Position numbers and translations under genes: made by a program
Notes under the pieces: model-generated
Told to the model about the DNA's origin: nothing
Seen by the model: the letters and a program-made list of their open reading frames with translations, nothing else
Database searches by the model: none
Source of the DNA: Deltaproteobacteria bacterium
GTDB lineage: Bacteria > Desulfobacterota > Desulfobacteria > Desulfobacterales > B30-G6
DNA length: 64,000 bases
Reading direction: 5' to 3'
NCBI GenBank assembly: GCA_022340465.1
Contig: JAJDNW010000022.1
Span: forward strand, 1 to 64,000
Shown here: positions 43,276-51,668 of the stretch, piece by piece
Position numbering within the stretch: the first letter of the stretch is position 1
How the letters are laid out: each line of letters opens with the position of its first letter

Positions 43276-43608
43276 CTAAAAGGCCATTTTTTCGGGCGGT
43301 CGGCGTTCGGGAACGTATTCCTCGGTGATTTCTCCCCGGTTCCACGCTTCCGAAACGTACAGGTTGCAGTAGCAGCTGCCGAACTCCGCCACATCCGGTT
43401 CGCGATAGACACAGGGGCAGATGATGTCGCGGTCGGCCTCTTTATCGCCGGCGGCCAGACGGCACGGGCAGACCATGTAGCCGTAACGCTCCTTGTTGGT
43501 CAAAAGGGCCTCGAGCAGGTCGAAGACCCGTTCCCGGTCTTTGTTGAAGAAATAGCCTTTAGGCTCCTGAACCTTTTTCAACTTTTCGAACAGCTCTTGA
43601 GCGTCCAT
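43276..43608 (-). CDS. Ferredoxin:thioredoxin reductase catalytic subunit
   Basis: 110 residues, right for FTR beta. All family cysteines are placed: C47, C49 (VCPCR), C64, C66 (CPCVYR), C79, C81 (CYCNLY), which hold the [4Fe-4S] cluster and adjacent redox disulfide. FTR moves single electrons from ferredoxin to a thioredoxin/glutaredoxin disulfide. The gene starts at the same base where the glutaredoxin gene ends, and converges on nqrF with a 7-bp gap. The variable FTR subunit is absent, as usual outside oxygenic phototrophs. Confidence 0.93.
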   Translation of the reverse strand: MDAQELFEKLKKVQEPKGYFFNKDRERVFDLLEALLTNKERYGYMVCPCRLAAGDKEADRDIICPCVYREPDVAEFGSCYCNLYVSEAWNRGEITEEYVPERRPPEKMAF

Positions 43609-43862
43609 TACAATCCCAATGCCTCCTTGATCTCTTTTTCCTTATATCCCACGATCACCTTGTCCCCGATAATCAATGTGGGAAAGGAGCATCTGGGATT
43701 GACCTTTTTGACATCCTCCAAAATGGCCTTGCGTTCTTCACCTTCCAAAAGGTCCACGTCCACGAAATCGTATTCGATGGTGCATTCGGACAGCAGCCTT
43801 TTGGTGGATTTGCAGTGGCTGCATGTGCTCAGGGTGTAGAGTTTTACGTCTTTTTCAGCCAT
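43608..43862 (-). CDS. Glutaredoxin-family protein
   Basis: 84 residues. Active site 'STCSHCKSTKRLL' (C14, C17), 'YDFVDVDLLEGEERKAILEDVKKVNPRCSFPTLIIGDKVIVGYKE' with the cis-Pro. Encoded directly before FTR-beta (shared boundary base), so it is the likely FTR substrate in place of thioredoxin. Promoter presumably in 43863-44016. Confidence 0.93.
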   Translation of the reverse strand: MAEKDVKLYTLSTCSHCKSTKRLLSECTIEYDFVDVDLLEGEERKAILEDVKKVNPRCSFPTLIIGDKVIVGYKEKEIKEALGL

Positions 43863-44016
43863 GAGAGATCCTTTTCCTTACTGTTCACTGTGGTTGTCTT
43901 TACATCCTCCTAATCTGAGTTTTCAGCTTAGGATCCGCCATCATCCACTTTGGTGTCGGCAGTGACACCCAACGTATGACATGTATACAGATCAATGTAA
44001 AATGAAAATTTAGCGC

Positions 44017-44045
44017 TTGACAGCCTAAGTTCCGCCTGATATTTT
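44017..44045 (+). promoter_or_regulatory. Sigma-70-type promoter of cooS
   Basis: TTGACA (44017-44022), 17-bp spacer, TATTTT (44040-44045); start expected near 44052, about 83 bases before the cooS ATG. Confidence 0.6.
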
Positions 44046-44134
44046 ATTAGTAATGATTCTTGTTAAGATATCAATAGTAAGATTTTATTACGTTTCCATT
44101 GAACCATAACAATCTTTCCACGAAGGGAGAAAAA

Positions 44135-46108
44135 ATGGAAAAGAAAAAAGTACCATCCAGTAAAAAAGAACTCGATATCAGCCAGGTGACAACCTGTGAT
44201 GCAACCGCGCAAATGCTTCTCAAGGCCAAACGCGACGGTGTCGAAACCGCTTTTGACCGGGCGTTGAACATGAAGGCCTGCCCGATCGGGGCGGACTCGG
44301 CCTGCTGCAAACACTGCGCCATGGGCCCCTGCCGGTTGAACGCCAAAACCCCTTACGACAAGGTCGGGGTCTGCGGGGCCACCATCGACACCATCATGGC
44401 CCGTAATTTTGCCAGGATGGTGGCATCCGGTGCCGCAGCGCATACCGACCACGGCATGAGCATGCTGGACCTGTTCCGCGAGGTGGTCAACGGTAATATT
44501 ACCGATTATGAAATCAAGGACACCATCAAGCTGGAGGCGGTTGCAGAGTCCGTGGGCATCGAGACCGAGGGGAAATCCGTAAAAGAGATCGCCCTGGAGC
44601 TGTATGCCGAACTCGAGCGCACCTATACCCAGGTGGAGGGAGAAATTCCCTTTGCCAAACGCGTTCCCCCCAAAACCCTTGAGATGTGGCGCAAGCACGG
44701 TATTGTTCCGCGTGGGGCGATGCGCGAGATAATGGAACTGATGCACAGGACCCACATGGGGGTGGACCAGCACTATGAAAACATCACCAAACAGTGCAGC
44801 CGGACCGCTCTGGCGGACGGCTGGGGCGGTTCCATGGTGGCCACGGAAATTTCCGACATTCTTTTCGGGACGCCGTCGCCCATCAGCATCGAAGTCAACA
44901 TGGGAGTGCTCAAGGAGGACCAGGTCAACATCATCGTTCACGGCCACGAGCCCAACCTGTTCGAATCCATGATTGCCTCGGTGAACGAGCCGACGCTGCT
45001 GGCGGCCGCCAAAGAAGCCGGCGCCAACGGCATCAACCTGGTGGGCATGTGCTGTTCCGGAGCCGAGGTACTGGTGCGGCACGGCATTCCGCATGCCGGC
45101 AACTTCATGTCCACCGAAGCCATCCTGGTCACCGGAGCAGTGGACGCCATGACCGTCGACGTGCAGTGCATCAAGCAGGGATTGGCCAAGGTGGCCGAGT
45201 GCTACCAGACTCCCTTGATAACCACCAACCCCCGCTGCCACATCGAAGGGGCTCAGCATGTGGAATTTCACGAACACGAGCCCCGCGGCTGTACGGACGA
45301 AATCGTGATCAAGGCCATTACGAGATTCAAAAACCGAAGCGCCGTCATCGAAATCCCCAAGCAGAAAAACGTCGGGGTCCACGGATTCTCCCACGAGTAC
45401 ATCAAGTATATGCTGGGCGGCTCTTTCAGGGGCTCCTACTGGCCGCTGAACGACAACATCATCAACGGAAGAATACGGGGCGTCGCCGGTGTGGTCGGCT
45501 GCACCAATCCCCGGGTCAAACAGGACTATGTCCATGTGGAGCTGGTCAAGGAGCTGATCAAGAACGATGTCCTGGTGCTGCAGACCGGCTGTTCCCAGAT
45601 CGCGCTTTCCAAGGCCGGGCTGACCACGCCGGAAGCCGCCGTTCTGGCGGGAGAGGGGCTGCGGGAGGTCTGTGAAACGGTGGGTATGCCGCCCGTTCTG
45701 GGCATCGGCTCCTGTGTTGACAACAGCCGCATTCTGATCGCCGCATCGGAGATGGTGCGGGTGGGTGGATTGGGCGACAGCATTGCCGATCTGCCGGCGG
45801 CCGGCGCCGCACCGGAGTGGATGAGCGAAAAGGCCATCAGCATCGGTCACTATTTTGTGGCTTCCGGCGTTTACACGGTATTCGGCGTGACGTTTCCCAT
45901 TGTGGAGGAAACCAAATTCCACAAGCTGCTTTTCGGCGGCCTGGAAGAGCAGGGCATGGGCAAGTGGGGCTTCACCCCGGACCCCTACGAGATGGCGAGA
46001 CTGATGATTGCCCACATCGATAAAAAACGGCAGGCGCTGGGCCTCGACAAGGGCAAGGAGCGCGTGCTTATCGATATGGCCGACCGCCGGGCGCTGGACG
46101 CCGCATAA
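44135..46108 (+). CDS. cooS: Anaerobic Ni-carbon monoxide dehydrogenase catalytic subunit
   Basis: 657 residues from ATG 44135 (AGGGAG upstream); an earlier in-frame TTG at 44099 is less likely. N-terminal Fe-S ligands C49, C57, C58, C61, C66 and C80 ('GADSACCKHCAMGPC', 'KVGVCGA') for the B and D clusters. C-cluster region: 'HGHEPNLFESM', 'GINLVGMCCSGAEVLVRHGIPHAGNF', 'VDVQCIKQGL', 'VVGCTNPR', 'QTGCSQIALS', 'GIGSCVDNSR'. Oxidises CO or reduces CO2 with ferredoxin. No ACS, CooF or CooC gene is adjacent, so it is a stand-alone monofunctional enzyme, followed by a terminator. Confidence 0.96.
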   Translation: MEKKKVPSSKKELDISQVTTCDATAQMLLKAKRDGVETAFDRALNMKACPIGADSACCKHCAMGPCRLNAKTPYDKVGVCGATIDTIMARNFARMVASGAAAHTDHGMSMLDLFREVVNGNITDYEIKDTIKLEAVAESVGIETEGKSVKEIALELYAELERTYTQVEGEIPFAKRVPPKTLEMWRKHGIVPRGAMREIMELMHRTHMGVDQHYENITKQCSRTALADGWGGSMVATEISDILFGTPSPISIEVNMGVLKEDQVNIIVHGHEPNLFESMIASVNEPTLLAAAKEAGANGINLVGMCCSGAEVLVRHGIPHAGNFMSTEAILVTGAVDAMTVDVQCIKQGLAKVAECYQTPLITTNPRCHIEGAQHVEFHEHEPRGCTDEIVIKAITRFKNRSAVIEIPKQKNVGVHGFSHEYIKYMLGGSFRGSYWPLNDNIINGRIRGVAGVVGCTNPRVKQDYVHVELVKELIKNDVLVLQTGCSQIALSKAGLTTPEAAVLAGEGLREVCETVGMPPVLGIGSCVDNSRILIAASEMVRVGGLGDSIADLPAAGAAPEWMSEKAISIGHYFVASGVYTVFGVTFPIVEETKFHKLLFGGLEEQGMGKWGFTPDPYEMARLMIAHIDKKRQALGLDKGKERVLIDMADRRALDAA

Positions 46109-46119
46109 CCGTCGACTGT

Positions 46120-46151
46120 ACCATGGCCGGTGAGGCATTGCCGGCCATGGT
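46120..46151 (+). terminator. Terminator hairpin after cooS
   Basis: ACCATGGCCGG (46120-46130) and CCGGCCATGGT (46141-46151), 11-bp perfect stem, followed by TCTCCTCTTTC. Confidence 0.75.
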
Positions 46152-46226
46152 TCTCCTCTTTCAATGTCAGCTGCTATCCCGCATGGACCACTATTCGGTC
46201 TTCGCTCTTCTTTTAGGGGACGTTTA

Positions 46227-46297
46227 GGGGACGTTCATAAATATATAAATAACTACAGGTGCGATGCCAAGTTATTTATATATTTATGAACGTCCCC
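46227..46297. repeat. 71-bp perfect palindromic element, copy 2
   Basis: Arms 46227-46254 and 46270-46297 are identical to those at 11323-11393; the 15-bp spacer (ACAGGTGCGATGCCA) differs from copy 1 after the seventh base. The 11 bases TTTAGGGGACG just before the element are a partial duplication of its left end (near 46212-46230), as if the element was inserted next to or over an older end. Confidence 0.85.
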
Positions 46298-46342
46298 TAT
46301 TTTGTTAATGGTATCTCAAGCGTGCGTCGGCCGCCTGTAATA

Positions 46343-47671
46343 TCAGGAATTACGGGACTGGCTGCCCAGAAAGCGGTACAGGGTGGCGCGGCCGACACCC
46401 AGCAGCTTGGCGGCCTTGGCCTTGTTGCCTCCGGTTTTGATCAGGGCTTCCTCCACCATGGCGGCATCCAATTTGCGGGTCGGGCCTCTTCTGGGTTTAT
46501 CGACGACAACCTCCCTCAACTCCATGGGAAGGTCACCGGGCCTGATGATGTCGCCACGGGATCTGACGATGGAAAACTGGACCGCATTCTGGAGTTCCCT
46601 CACGTTTCCAGGCCAGTGGTAGTCCATCATCGTGGCCAGGGCCTCGTCCGAGAAGACCGGGACCTCACTGCCCGACCCCCCTGGAAACTGTTTCAGGAAA
46701 TGATCGACAAGCAGGGGGATGTCGTTTTTTCTCTCTCTCAAGGGAGGGACGGTAATCGGGATGACATTCAGCCTGTAGTAGAGGTCTTCCCGGAAGTTGC
46801 CGTTACGGACCTCTTTTTTGATATCCTTGTTGGTCGCGCTGATCACCCTTACATTGACGGACGTCGTCTTTTCGCCGCCGACTTTTTCGAAAGAGCCCTC
46901 CTGCAGGAAGCGCAGGAGTTTTACCTGCATGAGCTTGGGCAGTTCGGATATTTCGTCGAGAAATATCGTGCCGCCGTCCGCCAGTTCAAAACGGCCCCTT
47001 TTGTCCCTGATGGCACCGGAAAACGCCCCTTTGACGTGTCCGAACAGTTCGCTTTCGATGAGGCCTTCCGGCAGGGCGCCGCAGTTGATGGGAACGAAGG
47101 AAGCACCTCCGCGACGGCTTTCATTGTGGATGGCGTGGGCCACGAGCTCCTTGCCGGTCCCGGTTTCACCGAAAATGTGCACCGGAAAATCGTATTCGGT
47201 AACATCGCGGATCTGACGGAAAACGGAAATCATCTTGCTGTCGCGACCGATGATATTGGAAAAACTGAACAGTTTGCCGGAATCCATTTTGAGGTCGATG
47301 AGTTCGGTCATGTCGCGTAACGTGGCCAGTGCGCCAACGTCTTGACCGTCTTCATCCTTCATCATGATCACCGACATTTCGATGGTGCGGTTTTGCCCGG
47401 AGGGGGTGGTGAAGTTGATGGTGTGTTCGCACATGTTCTGGAGGTTCGGGGTGTTGCCGCAAAAAGAGCAGCGATTGCCGCAAAAGGGTTCGCCGAAAGC
47501 CTGGTGGCAGTCACGTCCGAGCACGTCCGCCCGCTTGAATCCGGTGATATTCTCGGCGGCATCGTTGAAGAAGAGGATTTTCCTGTTGATGTCATGTGCC
47601 AGGATTCCCTCCTTGAGGTTATTTAGAATGTATTCGAGACTCTTGCGGTCTGCCAGCGTTTTGAAGATCAT
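46343..47671 (-). CDS. Sigma-54-dependent regulator with Cys-rich PAS domain
   Basis: 442 residues. PAS domain about 1-125 ('ILAHDINRKILFFNDAAENITGFKRADVLGRD') with a Cys-rich segment 'FCGNRCSFCGN...MCEH' that could bind a metal or Fe-S centre. AAA+ domain with Walker A 'GETGTGKE', the sigma-54 loop as 'GAFSGA' (Ser for Thr of GAFTGA), Walker B 'GGTIFLDEI', and 'LYYRLNVIPITVPPLRERKNDI'. C-terminal Fis-type helix-turn-helix ('GGNKAKAAKLLGVGRATLYRFLG'). No receiver domain, so it senses directly. Neighbours cooS and palindrome copy 2; targets unknown, with one sigma-54 promoter seen at 31354-31370. Confidence 0.93.
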   Translation of the reverse strand: MIFKTLADRKSLEYILNNLKEGILAHDINRKILFFNDAAENITGFKRADVLGRDCHQAFGEPFCGNRCSFCGNTPNLQNMCEHTINFTTPSGQNRTIEMSVIMMKDEDGQDVGALATLRDMTELIDLKMDSGKLFSFSNIIGRDSKMISVFRQIRDVTEYDFPVHIFGETGTGKELVAHAIHNESRRGGASFVPINCGALPEGLIESELFGHVKGAFSGAIRDKRGRFELADGGTIFLDEISELPKLMQVKLLRFLQEGSFEKVGGEKTTSVNVRVISATNKDIKKEVRNGNFREDLYYRLNVIPITVPPLRERKNDIPLLVDHFLKQFPGGSGSEVPVFSDEALATMMDYHWPGNVRELQNAVQFSIVRSRGDIIRPGDLPMELREVVVDKPRRGPTRKLDAAMVEEALIKTGGNKAKAAKLLGVGRATLYRFLGSQSRNS

Positions 47672-47800
47672 GATATGGCCATATATATTATTGAAATGAT
47701 TTTGTCAAAAAAATCGGCGTCCTTGAACATTGGAATCCGTGAGCGGCGGATACCTTTTGCCACGATTCTCCGGGCTGCCGCCGCGATGGCGGATCAAATC

Positions 47801-47840
47801 TGTTTTAGCCTATCCTCAAGGTCGAGGATAGGCTAAAACA
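47801..47840. other. 17-bp perfect hairpin ahead of sfsA
   Basis: TGTTTTAGCCTATCCTC (47801-47817) and its exact complement (47824-47840) enclose AAGGTC. It lies between the divergent sigma-54 regulator and sfsA genes, 38 bp before the sfsA ATG. Not followed by a T-run strong enough for a terminator; may be an operator or leader structure. Confidence 0.6.
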
Positions 47841-47877
47841 AGTTTTCTTGCAACAATCGCTGAGGTATGAATACCCC

Positions 47878-48618
47878 ATGATCGTGGATACGGTGAAAAG
47901 AATCGATGCCTACGGGCTTTCCTGGCCCAGATTGTTCCGGGGAACCCTGGTGAAGCGTTACAAGCGCTTTCTGGCCGACGTGCGATTGGAGGACGGCAGC
48001 CTGGTGACGGCTCACTGCCCCAATTCAGGAACCATGATGGCCTGTTCCCGTCCCGGGAGGCCGGTCTACATCTCTTTCCACGACAACCCCAAGCGCAAAT
48101 TGAAATACACCTGGGAAATTATCGACATGCCCGCCTCCCTGGTAGGCGTCAACACACTGGTTCCCAACCGGCTGGTTAGAAAGGCCATCGAAGACGGGCA
48201 GGTTGAGGAACTCCGCGGATACGAACGGGTGGTTGCCGAGGTAAAAACCAGTGACAAATCCCGTATCGACCTCATGCTCGAAAAACAGGACGGCCCCGAC
48301 TGTTTTGTCGAGATCAAAAACTGCACGCTGGTGGAAAATCGGGTGGCCAGGTTTCCGGATGCGGTTACCATAAGGGGGCGTAAGCACCTCAAGGAACTGC
48401 AGCGCCTGGTCCGGGAAGGGTACCGGGCGGCCATGTTTTTCCTGGTTCAGCGCATGGATGCGCACCGTTTTCACCCTGCAGACGACATCGATCAGGCCTA
48501 CGGCCGGGAACTCAGGCGGGCGCACCGCAACGGGGTCGAAATCCTGGTGTACGATGTGGCCATCGACCTGGCGACCATTCGCCTGAACAACAAACTGCCC
48601 TACGATTTGCAAGGCTGA
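47878..48618 (+). CDS. sfsA: SfsA family DNA-binding protein
   Basis: 246 residues from ATG 47878; a TTG at 47848 in frame is less likely. 'LFRGTLVKRYKRFLADVRLEDGSLVTAHCPNSGTM' and 'VGVNTLVPNRLV', 'SRIDLMLEKQDGPDCFVEIKNCTLV.....ARFPDAVTIRGRKHLKEL' define SfsA. Its catalytic-looking D..E..K residues resemble restriction-like nucleases; in E. coli it affects sugar fermentation genes, mechanism unsettled. Confidence 0.93.
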   Translation: MIVDTVKRIDAYGLSWPRLFRGTLVKRYKRFLADVRLEDGSLVTAHCPNSGTMMACSRPGRPVYISFHDNPKRKLKYTWEIIDMPASLVGVNTLVPNRLVRKAIEDGQVEELRGYERVVAEVKTSDKSRIDLMLEKQDGPDCFVEIKNCTLVENRVARFPDAVTIRGRKHLKELQRLVREGYRAAMFFLVQRMDAHRFHPADDIDQAYGRELRRAHRNGVEILVYDVAIDLATIRLNNKLPYDLQG

Positions 48619-48674
48619 GAAAACGCCCGAGTGGTTGGTTGCCAAATCAGGCGCTTTTCCCGCAAGGCACCTTG

Positions 48675-48703
48675 TTGACAAAACCCTTTGTGTCCTTTAT
48701 GCA
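48675..48703 (+). promoter_or_regulatory. Promoter-like sequence before the Fe-S protein gene
   Basis: TTGACA (48675-48680), 17-bp spacer, TATGCA (48698-48703), about 78 bp before the ATG at 48781. Confidence 0.45.
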
Positions 48704-48780
48704 ATTGTGATTCATATACAGTTCTCAATTTAGAACAGCATAACCATATTATGGCAGGGACTACGTATAAGGAGACGAAG

Positions 48781-49938
48781 ATGGTGGAAGATCGTTTGAG
48801 GGAAAAGTACGTGGCGGCGGCAGAAGTGGTCTGCAAACAGGGCATGGTCCAGTTTCCGGTGAGTGAAACGGCCGTCGCCATCATCAAGAATGTCGTGGGG
48901 CCGGTCGAAGAGGAGCTTGATTTCATCTGCGCATTCAGTGAGAAACCGTCACAGGGCGTGGAGCAACTGACGGCTTCCAGCGGGCTGCCGGCGGAAAAGG
49001 TGGACGCACTGGCCGCCAGCCTGGCCAGGAAAGGGCTGATCTTCAACCAGCCCAGTTCTTCGGGCGTCATGGTTTACCGGCTGCTGCCGCTCATGCTGGT
49101 GGGGGTCATGGAGTACAAATTCATGGTGCCGCTCGAAGGCACCGACGAGGAGCGCGAACTGGCGGAGCTTTTCGAGACGCTTTTGAGCGACCTCAGGGAC
49201 GATATTCAGAACAACTATGACACCATAATGCCGTTGTTCAGGGCGTCGCCGGCGACGGACCGGACGGTTCCGTCGAGCGTGGGCGAAGACGGCGGCACGA
49301 TCAGGACCATTCCCGTGGACCAGCCTGTGGAAACGGGGGATGAATTCATCGTTCCCAGCCAGACCGTGCGGGAAATTATCGAAAAATTCGACGACATCGC
49401 CGTGGGGCACTGTTTCTGTCGCCAGCGAAGGGGACTTTTGGGGGACGCCTGCGCCACAAAAGCGCCCACGTTGAACTGTTTTACCTTCGGCAAGTCCGCC
49501 CGGCACACGGCCGCCCAGGGATTCGCCAAGATGGTTTCCCGCGAGGAGGCTTTCGACATCATGCTGGAGGCCGAGAAGGCCGGGCTGGTGCACAAAGCCT
49601 TTCATCCGGGTTCCAGGGAAAACGCTCCGGAAACCAGCATCTGCAACTGCTGCAAGGACTGCTGCGACACGTTCAATCTGTGGCGCAACGGCACCATGCC
49701 GATGATCAATTCCACCTACCATCTGGCCGTTGTCGACGACAGTGCCTGCAGTGGCTGCGAGACCTGCGTGGGTTGGTGTCCCGTGGATGCCATCGCCTTG
49801 AACGATGATGGTGTCGCCGTATCGGATGAGAACACCTGCATCGGCTGCGGCGTCTGTGCCCGCTTCTGCCCCGAGGAGGCCATTTCCCTCAAAGAGGGGT
49901 TGCGAAAGGTGTTCGCCCTGCCGCCGCGCATGCGCTGA
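48781..49938 (+). CDS. Large multi-domain [4Fe-4S] ferredoxin protein
   Basis: 385 residues from ATG 48781 (GGAG upstream). The N-terminal 130 residues look like a winged-helix-type domain ('LRE...VSETAVAIIKNVVGPVEEELDFICAF', 'LASLARKGLIFNQ'). Then 'GHCFCRQRRGLLGDACATKAPTLNC' and 'CNCCKDCC' Cys groups, and two classical [4Fe-4S] motifs 'CSGCETCVGWCP' and 'CIGCGVCARFCP'. This mixed architecture is common in anaerobic Desulfobacterota but its role is not known. It precedes the convergent ferredoxin at 49975 and may belong to the hcp stress group. Confidence 0.85.
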   Translation: MVEDRLREKYVAAAEVVCKQGMVQFPVSETAVAIIKNVVGPVEEELDFICAFSEKPSQGVEQLTASSGLPAEKVDALAASLARKGLIFNQPSSSGVMVYRLLPLMLVGVMEYKFMVPLEGTDEERELAELFETLLSDLRDDIQNNYDTIMPLFRASPATDRTVPSSVGEDGGTIRTIPVDQPVETGDEFIVPSQTVREIIEKFDDIAVGHCFCRQRRGLLGDACATKAPTLNCFTFGKSARHTAAQGFAKMVSREEAFDIMLEAEKAGLVHKAFHPGSRENAPETSICNCCKDCCDTFNLWRNGTMPMINSTYHLAVVDDSACSGCETCVGWCPVDAIALNDDGVAVSDENTCIGCGVCARFCPEEAISLKEGLRKVFALPPRMR

Positions 49939-49981
49939 ACCTAAATGCCGCCCGCAGCCGGCAGCGGGTGGCATTTAGGTT
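49938..49981. terminator. Bidirectional terminator between convergent genes, includes the minus-strand TAA
   Basis: AACCTAAATGCC/GGCATTTAGGTT arms with further pairing of GCCCGC and GCGGGT around an 8-base loop. Both genes end inside it: TGA of the left gene at 49936-49938, TAA of the right one at 49977-49975. Confidence 0.75.
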
Positions 49982-50721
49982 GAAATGGCCTTTTCTTCCA
50001 GGATGTTGCCGCGGGTGCTGACGACCACTTTGGTCAGCGGTATGTTCTTGCCCGCCTTTTCCAGCCCTTTGGTAATGATAACGGGCAGCCCTGAGCAGCA
50101 GGGCACCTCCATGACCACGGTGGTGATGCTCCTGATGTTGGCCGTGGCGAAAATTTGGGCGAATTTGTCGATATAGCCCTGGACATCGTCGAATTTTGGG
50201 CATCCCACCATGACTGCTTTGCCTTTCAAAAAGCGCTTGTGGAAATCGGGGATGGCCAGGGGGGCGCAGTCCGCCACCACTAACAGATCCGCGTTGTTTA
50301 GAAACGGCGCGTGGGGCGGCACCAGGTTGATCTGGACCGGCCAGTGGCCCAGGGCGGATTCAAGGCCGGCAATGGCCATGGGCTTGTTGGCGCTCTCGCA
50401 GGCCGTGGAAGCAAAAGACTGAACCTGGCTGGAAGGGCAGCCGCAGGCAAGCGTTTCACTTTTTTTCTTCTTTTCGAGGCCGGCCAGGTGTCCTTCCACC
50501 GCCTCTTCGTCAAACTCATCGGCTTCACGCTCCACCAGGGTCAGGGCGTCATTGGGGCACTCCCCGATGCAGGCGCCCAGGCCGTCACAGAAGATCTCGG
50601 CAACCACCTTGGCCTTGCCGTCCACTATTTTGAGCGCACCTTCGGCGCAGCCGGGCACACACTGCCCGCAGCCGTCACAGCGCTCTTCGTCGATTTCGAT
50701 TATCTTGCGCATGACTTTCAT
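49975..50721 (-). CDS. Ferredoxin-domain protein
   Basis: 248 residues. N-terminal two [4Fe-4S] motifs: 'CDGCGQCVPGCAEGAL' and the second with an insertion 'CDGLGACIGECPNDAL'. The rest ('ACGCPSSQVQSF', 'VVADCAPLAIPDF', 'VMVGCPKFDD', 'VVMEVPCCSGLP') has extra conserved Cys, including a CC pair, in a Rossmann-like fold. Proteins of this type are often encoded close to hcp in Desulfobacterota; possible electron carrier to Hcp. The first Met (50721) or M4 (50712) may be the start. Confidence 0.82.
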   Translation of the reverse strand: MKVMRKIIEIDEERCDGCGQCVPGCAEGALKIVDGKAKVVAEIFCDGLGACIGECPNDALTLVEREADEFDEEAVEGHLAGLEKKKKSETLACGCPSSQVQSFASTACESANKPMAIAGLESALGHWPVQINLVPPHAPFLNNADLLVVADCAPLAIPDFHKRFLKGKAVMVGCPKFDDVQGYIDKFAQIFATANIRSITTVVMEVPCCSGLPVIITKGLEKAGKNIPLTKVVVSTRGNILEEKAIST

Positions 50722-50860
50722 GTCGTTTTCCTCAATTTATTGTGTTCTGTAAACAGTAGTCAAAAAAAATTTTCATCAGGAAACCACGAAAAAAACAATT
50801 AACATTTCGTGCTTTTTGAATTTCGTGTTTTCGTGATTTATGACAAGCAGATCATGACTA

Positions 50861-51589
50861 TTAAAGCCTGAACACTTTCCGTGCCTCCGTCTTGCCGCTT
50901 TCGGTCAGAAACGCACAGGCGATCAATTCCGTCAGTTTTTGGTCGGATTTCGGGTTTTCTTTGTGACTGGTTTCAATATTTACGATCATGTCGGAATCAT
51001 AAAGTACCCTGAAGTTGACGCTTTCCTCGTTGCCGGGGTGATGGTGATGCCCGACGATATCGCAGACTTCTTCGATCAGTTCCTCTTTGGCGCCCAGCTT
51101 TTCGAGAATTCCGCGGGCGATGGGGGGGCCTTCTTTTTCCTGGTGCCGGGCGGCAGTGCTGTTGTACTTTCGCTCGGCTTCATGGATGCCGATGTCGTGG
51201 AGGTAGGCGGCGCACAATATCACCGCCAGGTTGCCGCCTTCTTTTTTTCCGATGCGCTCTGCATAGCGGGCCACTTTGGTGGCATGACCGATCCGTTTGA
51301 AGTCGGCTTTGAAGTAGCGCTTCATTTCGATGGCCACGCGGTCTTTCAAGAGATCTTCTTTGGCGGCCAACAGTTCCGGCGGCAGGGTTCCCATGCACTG
51401 CTCGGCGAACTCGCAGTAGGAGGCGCAGCCAAAATCCATTTTGGGATTGATGAAACGGTGTCCGCATCGGCTGCATTTACGGGCGGTGTCGTCCTTGAAG
51501 AACTCCACGCTGTTGCCGCACTTGGGGCACTTTTCATCGAAGATCGCTTCCGGTTTCCAGTAACGGCTGTCTTGTCCTGGGCATTTCAT
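50861..51589 (-). CDS. HD-domain phosphohydrolase with N-terminal zinc ribbon
   Basis: 242 residues. Zn-ribbon 'CPKCGNSVEFFKDDTARKCSRCGHRF' near 20-45, then 'MDFGCASYCEFAEQC', then an HD domain: 'IGHATKVARYAERIG', 'AAYLHDIGIHEAE', 'DIVGHHHHPG', 'YDSDMIVNIE'. HD proteins hydrolyse nucleotides or cyclic dinucleotides. Between the ferredoxin and hcp genes on the same strand, so possibly part of the same stress unit. Confidence 0.85.
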   Translation of the reverse strand: MKCPGQDSRYWKPEAIFDEKCPKCGNSVEFFKDDTARKCSRCGHRFINPKMDFGCASYCEFAEQCMGTLPPELLAAKEDLLKDRVAIEMKRYFKADFKRIGHATKVARYAERIGKKEGGNLAVILCAAYLHDIGIHEAERKYNSTAARHQEKEGPPIARGILEKLGAKEELIEEVCDIVGHHHHPGNEESVNFRVLYDSDMIVNIETSHKENPKSDQKLTELIACAFLTESGKTEARKVFRL

Positions 51590-51668
51590 GATGAAACCTT
51601 TGGTGTTTAGTATTTGGTGTTTGGTATATCCGCTCCCTTGCTTTCCAACGCAGCTTGAAAATGGGCCC

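Noticed and set aside
44063-46138. 691-residue open frame on the minus strand opposite cooS
   Set aside because: Composition is that of an antisense shadow of a GC-rich gene (His/Arg/Gly-rich, no motif); cooS on the plus strand has all catalytic motifs.
50770-50850. Runs of CACGAAA/TTTCGTG in several gaps as a CRISPR- or iteron-like array
   Set aside because: Units are short, irregular and low-complexity; no constant spacing and no replication or cas gene nearby.
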